DNA of 51,109 nt from Stenotrophomonas ginsengisoli (GCF_001431485.1 NZ_LDJM01000005.1:1-51109); one strand, 5' to 3'; shown: positions 17,118 to 25,664, counted from the first letter of the stretch. The notes: generated by a model not told the origin, from the letters alone. Numbers and translations are program-made.

Positions 17118-17798
17118 ATGTCGAGCAGTGTTCAGGCGCTGGAGCTGCGCCAGCGGCAGTTGCGTGACGGGCAGGACGAGGCGATGCGTACCCGGCTGCA
17201 CCGCGCCTTGAGCTGGCTGCGTCGCGCCGGGCAGGAAGACGACGATGACGATGCGCGCTTCCTGTTCCTGTGGGTGGCCTTCAATGCCGCCTACGCCGGC
17301 CAATTCACCGATGAAGGCAAGGAGCTGCTCAAGGCCCGTGTGTTCATCGACCGCCTGCTGGCGCTGGACCACGGGCGGCGCATCCACGCGTTGCTGTTCC
17401 AGCGCTTCAGCGGCCCGGTGCGCACCCTGCTGGACAACCGCTATGTGTATGCGCCGTTCTGGCGTGCCCTGGCCAACCATGACGGCAGCGAGCGCTGGAA
17501 GCAGAGCTTCGAGGAGAGCAAGCGCATGGCCATGCGTGCGCTGGTGGACCAGGCCACCGACATCTGCCTGATGCTGGTGCTGGAGCGCCTGTATGTGCTG
17601 CGCAACCAGCTGGTGCACGGGGGAGCCACCTGGCGCAGCTCGGCCAACCGCAGCCAGTTGCGTGACGGGGTGGGGCTGCTGGGCACCCTGGTGCCGCTGA
17701 TGCTGGAGCTGATGATGGAAGCAGACAGCGCGCAGCAGGAAGGTTTCGGCCCGGTGGCCTACCCGTGGTTGCCCAGCATGCAGGCCGACCGCGCCTGA
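17118..17798 (+). CDS. Orphan HEPN-type protein
   Basis: This helical, soluble 226-residue protein has FLFLWVAFNAAYA (about 48-60) in its first third and LRNQLVHGGATW near residue 161. The R162-N163-x3-H167 pattern is the R-x4-6-H motif of HEPN domains, often RNA-cleaving in toxin or immunity settings, although many HEPN proteins are non-enzymatic. No antitoxin, nucleotidyltransferase (MNT) or phage-defence gene is adjacent. Neighbours are eda (divergent) and a cysteine-dioxygenase-like gene (convergent, three bases away). The start at MSSSV follows AGGGGG closely; an ATG at 17103 is an alternative. The role is unknown. Confidence 0.6.
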   Translation: MSSSVQALELRQRQLRDGQDEAMRTRLHRALSWLRRAGQEDDDDDARFLFLWVAFNAAYAGQFTDEGKELLKARVFIDRLLALDHGRRIHALLFQRFSGPVRTLLDNRYVYAPFWRALANHDGSERWKQSFEESKRMAMRALVDQATDICLMLVLERLYVLRNQLVHGGATWRSSANRSQLRDGVGLLGTLVPLMLELMMEADSAQQEGFGPVAYPWLPSMQADRA

Positions 17799-17801
17799 GT
17801 T

Positions 17802-18392
17802 TCAGGCGTCTGCGGCCAGTGCCTGTGGCCTGGGCCAGTAGCGGCCGTTACTGTCGGCCTGGAACACCGTGCATTGCTGCAGACGGCGCTGGTAGACATG
17901 CAGGGACACGGCCACCTTTTTCGGATCGGGGTTGTACACGCTGTGGTACTGCGCGGTGCCCTGCAGCCCGGCGCAGTCGCCGGCGCACTGGCGCTGGCTG
18001 GCCCCGCGGGCAAAGCGCCAGCCGGCATCATCATCGGCTTCCAGCAGCTGCCAGTCGGTGACTTCCAGCTGGCCGGACCACACCGCCTCCACACACCAGC
18101 GCCCGTCATGGTCATGCACCGGTGCGCCCTGTCCCGGTGCCCAGACCATGGCCACCACGCAATAGCCATGCTCGCGGCTGCAGTACAGCTCGTGGCGCGC
18201 GTAATGCTCCGGATGCGGACGGTAGGCAAGGGCCGGCAGCTGCACCTGGGCATCGCCCACCAGCAGGGGCAGGGCGGCACGCACGCCGGCATAGGCATGG
18301 GCGGCGCTGCGTCCGGCCACTGCGGTGTCCAGTACCTGCACCAGTTTCTGCAAGCCGGGCAGGACCTGATCGTTTCCCTTGATCATCGCCAT
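17802..18392 (-). CDS. Cysteine dioxygenase-like cupin protein
   Basis: This 196-residue cupin would oxidise cysteine, or a related thiol such as 3-mercaptopropionate, to a sulfinate. The first cupin motif supplies two iron ligands, H93 and H95 (PVHDHDGRWCVEAVWSG). A third comes from about H150 (QYHSVYNPDPKKVAVSLHVY). The segment after H150 contains the conserved N-P and S-L-H-V-Y of type I cysteine dioxygenases. Substrate specificity cannot be decided from what I see. The start is either the ATG at 18392 or the one six bases later. The next gene on the same strand is phhA, 53 bases upstream, so cotranscription is possible. Confidence 0.82.
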   Translation of the reverse strand: MAMIKGNDQVLPGLQKLVQVLDTAVAGRSAAHAYAGVRAALPLLVGDAQVQLPALAYRPHPEHYARHELYCSREHGYCVVAMVWAPGQGAPVHDHDGRWCVEAVWSGQLEVTDWQLLEADDDAGWRFARGASQRQCAGDCAGLQGTAQYHSVYNPDPKKVAVSLHVYQRRLQQCTVFQADSNGRYWPRPQALAADA

Positions 18393-18445
18393 GAGCCGCA
18401 GTCTAGGACAGCCGGGTTAACAGACCGTTGGCCGCAAGCTGCGGC

Positions 18446-19339
18446 TCAGACATCGCCGGCATCGCTCCAGCCCTGGCCGTTGCCACGCTGGAACACTCGG
18501 TCGCTGGGCAGGACATCACCGGCGGCGATGGCCGGTGCGCTGGCCAGCCGGGCATACAGCGGGGCAAAGTCAGTGGCGGTGGCCGCCATCAGCTCATCGA
18601 AGCTGTCGATGACGAAATAGGTCTTCTGGAAGGTATCGATGCGGTAGCGGGTGCACATGATCCGTTCCAGCCCGAAGCCGATCCGGTTGGGCGCGGTCGA
18701 TTCCAGGCTGTAATGCGATTCGCCGGCCGAGGACACAATCCCGGCGCCGTAGATGCGCAGGCCGTCGGCGGTGTTGATCAGGCCGAATTCCACCGTGTAC
18801 CAGTACAGGCGGGTCAGGTTCTGCAGGGCCTGCTCGCCGAACTGCTGCGCGGCGCGCACGCCGCCGGCGCCGTAGGCCTGCATGTAATCGGCAAAACGGG
18901 GCTCCATCAACAGCGGCACGTGGCCGAACAGGTCGTGGAACAGGTCCGGCTCGGCGATGTAGTCGATCTGCTCGGGGCGACGGATCCACCAGGTCACCGG
19001 GAAGCGGCGGTTGGCCAGGTGCTCGAAGAAATCCAGTTCCGGCAGCAGGCCTTCCACCCCGATCAGGGTCCAGCCGGTGGCCGCCTGCAGGATGCGGTTG
19101 AGCTGGTCAAAGCGCGGGATGTGCGCATCGTCCATGCCCATCGCATCCTGCGCGTCCAGAAACTCCTGACACGCACGGCCGAGGAGCAGTTCGCGCTGGC
19201 GCCGGTACAGGGTGCCCCAGGTGGCGTGGTCGTCGCTGCTGTAACTGTCCCAGGGCTGGGTCACGATGGCGGTGGTGTACACCGGCACATGGCCCTTGTC
19301 GGTGTGCTGGTGTTCGACGCGGCGGGGTGTGCTGTCCAT
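18446..19339 (-). CDS. phhA: Phenylalanine-4-hydroxylase
   Basis: This pterin-dependent monooxygenase converts phenylalanine to tyrosine. The 297-residue protein is of bacterial length, lacking the regulatory ACT domain of animal enzymes. The iron facial triad is H135 and H140 (FHDLFGHVPLL) and about E184 (YWYTVEFGL). It is divergent from an Lrp-type regulator that is the natural candidate controller. A pterin-4a-carbinolamine dehydratase (phhB), which often accompanies phhA, is not in the window. The tyrosine product would feed the aromatic aminotransferase pathway. Confidence 0.95.
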   Translation of the reverse strand: MDSTPRRVEHQHTDKGHVPVYTTAIVTQPWDSYSSDDHATWGTLYRRQRELLLGRACQEFLDAQDAMGMDDAHIPRFDQLNRILQAATGWTLIGVEGLLPELDFFEHLANRRFPVTWWIRRPEQIDYIAEPDLFHDLFGHVPLLMEPRFADYMQAYGAGGVRAAQQFGEQALQNLTRLYWYTVEFGLINTADGLRIYGAGIVSSAGESHYSLESTAPNRIGFGLERIMCTRYRIDTFQKTYFVIDSFDELMAATATDFAPLYARLASAPAIAAGDVLPSDRVFQRGNGQGWSDAGDV

Positions 19340-19390
19340 GGGATCGGGGCCGGATTGCGGGTCAGCCCCTGATGCTAGTCACAGTGCCGC

Positions 19391-19452
19391 GCAACAAGGG
19401 TGCGTAGTTGCATTGATCTGGCTTTGTGACGCAACAATATTGCGCATATCTC
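19391..19452. promoter_or_regulatory. Divergent phhA/Lrp control region with inverted repeats
   Basis: The 132-base intergenic region contains two symmetric elements. One is GCAAC-N11-GTTGC (19391-19411); the other is the 8-bp palindrome CAATATTG (19435-19442). A weak plus-strand promoter, TTGTGA (19424-19429) with TATCTC 17 bases on (19447-19452), brackets the palindrome. This suggests autoregulation by the Lrp protein. Operator function is inferred. Confidence 0.4.
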
Positions 19453-19471
19453 ATGGTGCAAGGCAGTAAAC

Positions 19472-19957
19472 ATGTCGAACATCGCGCTTGACCGCACAGA
19501 CCTGCGGCTGTTGGCCGAAATCCAGCGGCATGGCCGCGCCACCAACGCCGAGCTGGCGCAACGGGTGAACCTGTCGCCCTCGGCCTGCCTGCGCCGGGTG
19601 CAGCGGCTGGAGACGGACGGTGTGATCGGTGGCTACGGGGCCTGGCTGCAGCCGCGGGCGATCGGCCTGGGCCTGCAGGCCTTTGTGCGCGTGCAGCTGT
19701 CCAAGCACGGCAAGGAAGCCATTGCCCATTTCATCGATGCCGTGGCGCTGTGGGATGAGGTGGTGGCCTGCCATGCCCTGACCGGCGACATGGATTATTT
19801 GCTGCACGTCTACGTGCGAGACCTGGACCACTTCTCCGCCTTCCTGCTGGACAAGCTGCTCAACGCCGCCGGGGTGGCCGACGTCAATTCCAGCTTCGTG
19901 CTGCGTACGGTCAAGGAATTCCGCGCCCTGCCGTTGTCACAGCTCGAACGGGGTTGA
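19472..19957 (+). CDS. Lrp/AsnC-family transcriptional regulator
   Basis: This 161-residue regulator has an N-terminal helix-turn-helix (about 5-50: LDRTDLRLLAEIQRHGRATNAELAQRVNLSPSACLRRVQRLE) and a C-terminal RAM/Lrp ligand-binding domain (about 70-150). The DYLLHVYVRDLDHF segment is typical. Its divergence from phhA suggests it senses phenylalanine or tyrosine and controls phenylalanine hydroxylation. That is positional inference; Pseudomonas uses an unrelated NtrC-type PhhR for the same task. An AAGG lies about twelve bases before the ATG. Confidence 0.93.
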   Translation: MSNIALDRTDLRLLAEIQRHGRATNAELAQRVNLSPSACLRRVQRLETDGVIGGYGAWLQPRAIGLGLQAFVRVQLSKHGKEAIAHFIDAVALWDEVVACHALTGDMDYLLHVYVRDLDHFSAFLLDKLLNAAGVADVNSSFVLRTVKEFRALPLSQLERG

Positions 19958-20119
19958 GTTCTGGTCAGTGCAACCGGGGCAAGGGCGCGATCTCTCGCGC
20001 GCATCGACAAGGTGAGAGCATTGACTGAGTGGCACGGTTGCAGTCGCCACCGGTATTGATGTTGGCCGGCAGGGCCTGGGCTTGCGGGCTGATGGGCATC
20101 CAGATGGCCGGGTCGTGAG

Positions 20120-20698
20120 TCAGGGGATGGAGACCATGCGCACGCACAGGTGCTGGGCATTGCCGGCCGATTCACCCTGGGGGTACACGCTGACCTGCAA
20201 CCCGGGTTTGCTGAATGTTTCGTGCTGCAGCCGGCCATGTTCACCGAGCACCGCAGAGCGCTGCAGGCCCAGGCCCTGCAGTCTTGCGGCGAATGCGGCG
20301 TAGTCCAGCTGGCACAGCGGCTGCATCGAGGCAGCCTCGTCGCTGGGGTTGAAGCTCAGTTCAAATCGCGGTTTTTGCTGGGTGTCCAGCAGCACGCCGT
20401 AATTCCAGCTGTCATCCAGACGCACACCGAAGCCATACCGAGGGCTACCGTCGGTGGCCTGCTGCAGGGTTTGGCCCATATGCCGGCCGACGTGCTCGAC
20501 GCTCAGGTCGGACAACTGCTGGCTGTCCTGGATCAGGCCAAGCACGGCCAGCAAGGCTGTTGGCGCATCCCGGGGTGCTTGGCGGGTGCCGTTCGAGGTG
20601 CTTTTTTCCGGGGCAGCAGTGGTTGCCGGGTCATGGCTACAGGCGACCAGGCCGGCCAGGCTGATGGACAGGGCAAGGGTCACGGAAGAGGAGGGCAT
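20120..20698 (-). CDS. Lipoprotein of unknown function
   Basis: The start at MPSSSV gives a 192-residue precursor with a clear lipoprotein signal ending in LVAC (lipidated C20). A low-complexity Ser/Thr/Pro/Ala linker follows, then a mixed alpha/beta domain without a motif I recognise. Segments RYGFGVRLDDSWNYGVLLDT and KPRFELSFNPSDEAAS look like beta hairpins. A pair of cysteines (about residues 140 and 187) could form a disulfide. It is convergent with the Lrp gene across a 162-base gap and follows the patatin gene on the same strand after 174 bases. No function is proposed. Confidence 0.65.
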   Translation of the reverse strand: MPSSSVTLALSISLAGLVACSHDPATTAAPEKSTSNGTRQAPRDAPTALLAVLGLIQDSQQLSDLSVEHVGRHMGQTLQQATDGSPRYGFGVRLDDSWNYGVLLDTQQKPRFELSFNPSDEAASMQPLCQLDYAAFAARLQGLGLQRSAVLGEHGRLQHETFSKPGLQVSVYPQGESAGNAQHLCVRMVSIP

Positions 20699-20872
20699 GG
20701 CAACGGTTGTGCTCCGTTTGCTTGACGAGCAGCGGCAGCATCGCGGGCTCGGACATGGCATATCGCCGGGATGCCCACACCTTGGCACAGGCCTGGCCAC
20801 TCTTGCCGCGCGGAAGTTCACAAATCGACCGGCTGTTGCCGGCCTGATGCCGCGGGCAGCAAGCCAAGCGGT

Positions 20873-21892
20873 TTACTGCCGCGTGTCGCACATCGCTTCG
20901 TTGCCGCGCAGCTTGTCCACCCGCGAGCGGGCTTCCAGGCAGGCCTGGCGGGCCTGTTGCTGCTGCGAGAGCTGGGCGCGGGCGGCACTGTTGGCGGCCT
21001 GCTGCTTCTGCGCACGCACCCGGGCCACGGCGGCACGGATCTGCGGCATCGCTGCCTGGGCGGCCTTTTCGCCTTCGACAATGGCACGCCCGCGCTGGGC
21101 AAAATCGGCCGCGCCGATATCCAGCACGTTGGGGCGGATGATCACCTCGGCACGTGCCAGTTCCTGCTCACCCAGGCGCTGGCCCATGATCGCGATGGAC
21201 TGGTTGACCGTGCCCAGCAGGCCATCCGGGCGCTGGCCCGAGGCACGCGAGGAAATGTCCACCGCGATCACCACCTCGGCGCCGAGCTGGCGTGCCGCAT
21301 CCACCGGCACCGGCGAGACCACGCCGCCATCGACATAGGTCTTGCCGCTGATGGACACCGGCTCGAACACGCCGGGAATCGAGCTGGAGGCGCGCACGGC
21401 CTGGCCGGTGTTGCCACGGGTGAACACGGTGCGCTCGCCGGTTTCCAGTTGGGTGGCCACCACCGCCAGCGGCTTGCGCATCTGCTGCAGGTTGCGGTTG
21501 CCGAGCAGGCCGTTGATGTAGTCCTGCAGCTTCTGGCCCTGGATCACCCCGCCGGAGAACAGGCGCACGTCGCGGATCTCGGCCTGGTCCAGGGCCACGG
21601 CCTTTTCCTGCATCTCGAAAGCATTCATGCCGCTGGCATACAGGGCGCCGACCACGCTGCCGGCGCTGGTGCCGGAGATCACCACCGGCTCGAAGCCGTT
21701 GGCCTCGAGCATCTTGATCACGCCGATGTGGGCAAAGCCCTTGGCCGCACCACCGCCCAGGGCCACGCCGATCTTGACCGGTGCCACCGGGGCATTGGCC
21801 ACCGGCGCGGCCGGCCGGGTGTTGTCACCGCCGCAGGCGGCCAGCAGCAGGGTGAGGGCGGAAGCAACGGCGGCAAGACGGATCGAAGCCAT
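20873..21892 (-). CDS. Patatin-like phospholipase, lipoprotein
   Basis: This 339-residue patatin-fold acyl hydrolase acts through a Ser-Asp dyad. A lipoprotein signal ends in LLAAC (C20). The oxyanion-hole glycine loop is GGGAAKGFAHIG (about 46-57), the nucleophile elbow GTSAG places the serine at about 76, and the DGG motif puts the aspartate at about 188. This matches the RssA/NTE-like group. The tail (about 270-339) is charged and probably coiled coil. The lipid anchor implies a periplasmic or outer-membrane-facing location. The start at 21892 is set by the signal peptide; the frame is open further upstream. Confidence 0.9.
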   Translation of the reverse strand: MASIRLAAVASALTLLLAACGGDNTRPAAPVANAPVAPVKIGVALGGGAAKGFAHIGVIKMLEANGFEPVVISGTSAGSVVGALYASGMNAFEMQEKAVALDQAEIRDVRLFSGGVIQGQKLQDYINGLLGNRNLQQMRKPLAVVATQLETGERTVFTRGNTGQAVRASSSIPGVFEPVSISGKTYVDGGVVSPVPVDAARQLGAEVVIAVDISSRASGQRPDGLLGTVNQSIAIMGQRLGEQELARAEVIIRPNVLDIGAADFAQRGRAIVEGEKAAQAAMPQIRAAVARVRAQKQQAANSAARAQLSQQQQARQACLEARSRVDKLRGNEAMCDTRQ

Positions 21893-21998
21893 GGTGGTAA
21901 CGCGGGCAGTGGCGGGTGAGGCGTGCAGCATAGTCGTTTGCCGTCGGGCCGGCGTCAGCGCTGTTCGCGCCGGTTCAGTGGCCAGCGATGGCGGTGGT

Positions 21999-22634
21999 TC
22001 AGATGATCTGCAGGGTGATGGCCTTGAGCACGGCGCGGGTGCGGTCGCGGGTATCGAGCTTTTCCAGGATCACCGAGACATAGTTCTTCACCGTTCCCTC
22101 GGCCAGGAACAGGCTGGCGGCGATCTCGCGGTTGCTGTAGCCGCCGGCCATCAGGCGCAGCACGGCCACCTCCTTGGCACTGAACAGTGCCTTGGGCGCG
22201 CTGTCGGCGTGGTAGCGGTAGCGCTGGCGCACGGCCTCGGTGCTGACCGGCTGCAGCAGGCTGTGGCCGGCAGCCAGGCGCTCGATCGCATCGAGCAGGT
22301 CGGCCGGGTCGGCATCCTTGAGCAGGAAGCCCTGCGCGCCGGCGGCGGTGGCCTGCAGCAGCAGGTCGGCCTCGTCAAAGGTGGTCAGCAGCAGGCAGGG
22401 CGTGCTGTCGCCACGCGCGCGCAGCTGGCGCACCGTCTCGATGCCGTCCATGCCGGGCATACGGATGTCGCTCACCACCACCTGCACCGGCTGGCGGGCC
22501 AGTTGCTCGAGCAGGGCGGCGCCATCGGCGGCCTCGAACACGATGTCGATGCCCTGCTGCTGCAACAGCGCGCGCAGGCCGGCACGGATCAGGGCCTGGT
22601 CATCGACCAGGGCAATGCGCAGTGCGGTTCTCAT
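21999..22634 (-). CDS. NarL/LuxR-type response regulator
   Basis: The 211-residue regulator has an N-terminal receiver with acidic residues D11/D12, the phospho-acceptor D56 (VVSDIRMPGMDG) and a conserved lysine near 106 (LLKDAD). It also has a C-terminal LuxR-type helix-turn-helix (about 145-205: LFSAKEVAVLRLMAGGYSNREIA and later GTVKNYVSVILEKL). It overlaps the kinase gene by four bases (ATGA), so the pair is translationally coupled. The short HisKA_3 kinase partner recalls the DesK-DesR membrane-fluidity system, but the signal here is unknown. Confidence 0.94.
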   Translation of the reverse strand: MRTALRIALVDDQALIRAGLRALLQQQGIDIVFEAADGAALLEQLARQPVQVVVSDIRMPGMDGIETVRQLRARGDSTPCLLLTTFDEADLLLQATAAGAQGFLLKDADPADLLDAIERLAAGHSLLQPVSTEAVRQRYRYHADSAPKALFSAKEVAVLRLMAGGYSNREIAASLFLAEGTVKNYVSVILEKLDTRDRTRAVLKAITLQII

Positions 22635-23743
22635 GACGGGAAGCTTGCCTGCAGCTGCAGGTTGCCGGCCGGGGCCCGGCTGATCTGCAAGTGCCCGCCC
22701 AGCTCGCGGACACGCTCGTCCATGCCGGTCAGGCCATTGCCCGGACGCAGCTGGCCGGCGAGCTGGCCGTCATCGTCGATGCACAGCAGCAGGGCCTGCG
22801 GTTGTTGTGACAGCTGCACCCGCAGCTGGCTGGCCTGGCTGTGGCGGGCGCTGTTGGTCAGCGCCTCCTGCACGCAGCGCAGCAGCACGTGGGCCAGCTC
22901 GGGGTTGTTGATGCTGACACCTTCATCCACTTCCAGTTGCAGCCGTGGACGTGGCAGCGGTGCGGCCACCGCCCGCAGCGCGGTGGTGATGTCCAGCTGG
23001 CCGGTATCGCGCAGGGCCTGGACCACGGCGCGCAGGTCACCGAGCAGTTCGGCACTGAGCTGGCCGCACAGTTTGAGCTGGTCACTGGCACCGGGTTCGT
23101 TGGCCAGCGCCCGCAGGTGCAGGCGCAGGGCGGTGAGCTTGTGCCCGGCCACGTCGTGCAGTTCACGCGACAGGCGCAGGCGTTCGGCGTCGCGCAGGGT
23201 GTCGGCATGCAGGGCGCGGGTGGCCAGCAGGTCGGCATGGGCCAGAGTGAGGCGGTCGCGTGCCTGCTCGGCGACCCGCGCGTAATGCACGGTGAGCATG
23301 GCAAAGCCCTGGAAACCGGCAAAGGACAGCACCACCAGCAGGGGTTGGGTATGCATCGGCCGCAACAGCAGGTACAGGGCCACGTTGGTCAGCCCCATCA
23401 ACAGCAGTGCCTGGCGCAGGGGCCAGGTGGCGGCGGCCTGGGCGGCCAGCAGCACCAGCAGTGCCGGCGCGATGCCGCTGCCGGGCAGCATGGCCAGGCC
23501 CAGTGCGCTGCCGGCTTCAACCAGCAGCAGCCAGTGGCGCAGGCGTTCGTGGGCCGGGTACAGCAGGGTGGCCAGGTAGGCGGCCAGGAACAGCAGGGCG
23601 CAGCCCCAGCGCAGGGCCAGGTGGTCGGGCTGTCCCAGGTGCAGGGTCATGGCCACCGTGGCCCAGGTCAGCAGGGCGGCCAGGGTGAGCGGGTGGCGCA
23701 GGGCGGGACGGCCGGCAGGCAGGGTCGCAGTCATGGCCGCCAT
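22631..23743 (-). CDS. Membrane histidine kinase of the HisKA_3 (NarX/DesK) type
   Basis: The 370-residue kinase has about five membrane helices (residues 20-155) with almost no periplasmic loop. A coiled linker leads to the dimerisation helix with the phospho-acceptor H196 (SRELHDVAGHKLTALRLHL), then a C-terminal ATPase domain (N box CVQEALTNSARHSQAS, G box GNGLTGMDERVRELGG). Lack of a sensor domain suggests a signal within the membrane, as for DesK, which senses lipid fluidity. The ATGs at 23743 and 23734 are both possible starts, neither with a good ribosome site. A divergent membrane-protein gene starts at 23900. Confidence 0.92.
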   Translation of the reverse strand: MAAMTATLPAGRPALRHPLTLAALLTWATVAMTLHLGQPDHLALRWGCALLFLAAYLATLLYPAHERLRHWLLLVEAGSALGLAMLPGSGIAPALLVLLAAQAAATWPLRQALLLMGLTNVALYLLLRPMHTQPLLVVLSFAGFQGFAMLTVHYARVAEQARDRLTLAHADLLATRALHADTLRDAERLRLSRELHDVAGHKLTALRLHLRALANEPGASDQLKLCGQLSAELLGDLRAVVQALRDTGQLDITTALRAVAAPLPRPRLQLEVDEGVSINNPELAHVLLRCVQEALTNSARHSQASQLRVQLSQQPQALLLCIDDDGQLAGQLRPGNGLTGMDERVRELGGHLQISRAPAGNLQLQASFPS

Positions 23744-23761
23744 GCTGTGCGCAGGCGGGCA

Positions 23762-23882
23762 GGGCAACAAGGGGGGAGGGCAACAAAGTGACTTCCGGCA
23801 GGGTGGATGGGTGACCACGGCAACTGCCCGCCAGTGCCGTGGCAGGCAATCCTGATGGCCCGTACAGGCAACCGCGTTGCCT
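23762..23882. promoter_or_regulatory. Divergent region with repeated GGCAAC elements
   Basis: Between the kinase and the divergent membrane-protein gene, AGGGCAACAA occurs twice (23761-23770 and 23777-23786, 16 bases apart). GGCAAC occurs again at 23819-23824. A 7-bp inverted repeat AGGCAAC-CGC-GTTGCCT lies at 23866-23882, next to the ribosome site of the rightward gene. These are candidate binding sites for the linked response regulator. This is inferred from repetition only. Confidence 0.4.
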
Positions 23883-23899
23883 ACCCCTGGAGGATTGTG

Positions 23900-24610
23900 A
23901 TGCCCGGCTATTGGTTGTTTGTCACCCTGCATGTCATGGCCGGCGCGCTGGCCCTGGGCTGCTTCTGGGCTGCGGCATGGCTGCGCAAGGGCTCGCCCCG
24001 CCACCGCGCCGTGGGCAAGGTGTTCCTGCTGGCGATGACCCTGATCGTGCTGACCTCGGTGCCGATCACCGTGCAGTTTGCCTGGTACCGGCAGCAGCCC
24101 CTGTCGGCGCTGTTCCTGGTCTACCTGATGGCCCTGACCGGCAATGCGCTGTGGTTGTCCTGGCGCGCGGTGACCGACAAGCGCGACTGGCGCGTGCTGG
24201 TGGCCCGCCCGGGCTGGGCGCTGTCGCTGTGGCCGATGCTGCTGTCGGCCATCGCCGTGCTTGCTGTCGGGCTGGGGATCGGGCAGCCGTTGTTCGTGGC
24301 CTTCTCCAGCATCGGCCTGTGGGCCGGCTGGCGGATGTGGCGCTTTGCCCGGCGTGGTCCGCAGCGGGCGGACTGGGCGCTGCGCCAGCATTACCAGTCC
24401 ATGCTCGGTGCCGGCATCGCCACCCATGTGGCTTTCTTCAGCATCGGCATGCGCCCGGTCTGGCGTTGGTTGCAGGCCCACCTGAGCGTGCCTGCGGTGG
24501 TGATCGAACTGTTTCCGTGGCTGGTGCCGGTGGCGGTTGCCGTGCTGGCCAGCTGCTGGCTGGAGCGCCGCTACGGCCGTTCCCGGTCCGCAGCGGCTAC
24601 CTCACGCTGA
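23900..24610 (+). CDS. Multi-pass membrane protein, DUF2306-like
   Basis: The 236-residue protein has about seven hydrophobic helices and the short motif GSPRHRAVGKVFLLAM (about residues 31-46). Together with paired histidines (HVMAGALALG and RQHYQSMLGAG), this resembles DUF2306-type integral membrane proteins of unknown function. An ideal GGAGG ribosome site lies seven bases before the ATG. It is divergent from the DesKR-like two-component pair, across a region of repeated GGCAAC elements, so it is a likely target of that system. A lipid- or membrane-related role would fit but is speculation. Confidence 0.7.
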   Translation: MPGYWLFVTLHVMAGALALGCFWAAAWLRKGSPRHRAVGKVFLLAMTLIVLTSVPITVQFAWYRQQPLSALFLVYLMALTGNALWLSWRAVTDKRDWRVLVARPGWALSLWPMLLSAIAVLAVGLGIGQPLFVAFSSIGLWAGWRMWRFARRGPQRADWALRQHYQSMLGAGIATHVAFFSIGMRPVWRWLQAHLSVPAVVIELFPWLVPVAVAVLASCWLERRYGRSRSAAATSR

Positions 24611-24620
24611 GGGGCGTGGC

Positions 24621-25664
24621 TCAGAAGTTGTTGTCGCCGTCCAGGATGCGGCCCAGCCCACCCAGCACCGAGCCTTCGCCGCGGTTCTGGCCACCGCCCT
24701 GCGGGGCGGCGGCAAACACGCGGCCGGCCAGGCGCGAGAACGGCAGCGATTGCAGCCAGACCTTGCCCGGGCCGGTCAGGGTGGCCAGGAACACACCTTC
24801 GCCGCCGAAGATCATGCTCTTGATCCCGGGCACGCGCTTGACGTCCATCTCCACCCCGGCGGTGTAGGCCACCACGCAGCCGGTATCCACATCCAGGCGT
24901 TCACCGGCGCGCAGTTCACGCTCGACCACACAGCCACCGGCATGCACGAACACCCAGCCATCGCCTTCCAGCTTCTGCATGATGAAACCCTCGCCGCCGA
25001 ACAGGCCGGTCATCACCTTGCGCTGGAAGTGCACCCCGACCTGCACGCCGCGCGCGCCGGCCAGGAAGCTGTCCTTCTGGCAGATCAGGCGGCCGCCGAG
25101 CTGGTCCAGCTTCATCGGGATCACCGTGCCCGGGTAGGGGGCGGCGAAAGCCACCTTGGCCTTGCCCTGGCCGGTGTGGGTGTACAGCGTGGCAAACAGC
25201 GACTCGCCGGTGATCACACGCTTGCCGGCGCTCAGCAGCTTGTCCATGAAGCCACCACCGGCACCTTCGTGGCGGCCGTCGCCGAACACGGTGTCCATCT
25301 GCACGGAAGCGTCCTTGAACATCAGTGCGCCGGCTTCGGCAATCGCGCTCTCGCCCGGGTCCAGCTCGATTTCCACGAACTGCATTTCCTGGCCGTGGAT
25401 GGCGAAATCGATGTCGTCATTGCGACGCCCGGCCGCGGCGTGGTGGGTGCCAGCCGGGGGCGGTACCGGCGGCATCCCCGGCATCGGCGGCGGGCCACCG
25501 GCCGCTGCCAGTTCGGGCACCTGGGCCAACGGGGTCCAGCCGCTCATGCCGGCGCGCCAGACCTGGGCCTGCGGGGTCTGCGCGGCCTGGGTGCGGGCGG
25601 CGGCGTCATCGAACGGGCCCAGGCGCTCGGCCTGGCCGGGAACGTGGAAATACCAGGTGCTCAT
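24621..25664 (-). CDS. AIM24/TIGR00266-family protein with N-terminal GYF-like domain
   Basis: Residues 1-52 form a GYF_2-like domain (MSTWYFHVPGQAERLGPFDD and the closing W-RAGMSGWTPLAQVPEL), thought to bind proline-rich peptides. A Pro/Gly linker (about 56-72) leads to a long beta-rich AIM24 domain (about 85-320). This domain is full of glycine turns such as MTGLFGGEGFIMQKLEGDG and SMIFGGEGVFLATLTGPG. The C-terminus is a glycine-rich tail. The function of bacterial AIM24 proteins is unknown. The MSTWYF start defines the domain exactly. Confidence 0.85.
   Translation of the reverse strand: MSTWYFHVPGQAERLGPFDDAAARTQAAQTPQAQVWRAGMSGWTPLAQVPELAAAGGPPPMPGMPPVPPPAGTHHAAAGRRNDDIDFAIHGQEMQFVEIELDPGESAIAEAGALMFKDASVQMDTVFGDGRHEGAGGGFMDKLLSAGKRVITGESLFATLYTHTGQGKAKVAFAAPYPGTVIPMKLDQLGGRLICQKDSFLAGARGVQVGVHFQRKVMTGLFGGEGFIMQKLEGDGWVFVHAGGCVVERELRAGERLDVDTGCVVAYTAGVEMDVKRVPGIKSMIFGGEGVFLATLTGPGKVWLQSLPFSRLAGRVFAAAPQGGGQNRGEGSVLGGLGRILDGDNNF

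Noticed and set aside
19985..20000. GCGCGA-N4-TCGCGC hairpin as terminator of the Lrp gene
   Set aside because: The 6-bp stem is short and no T run follows; too weak to call.
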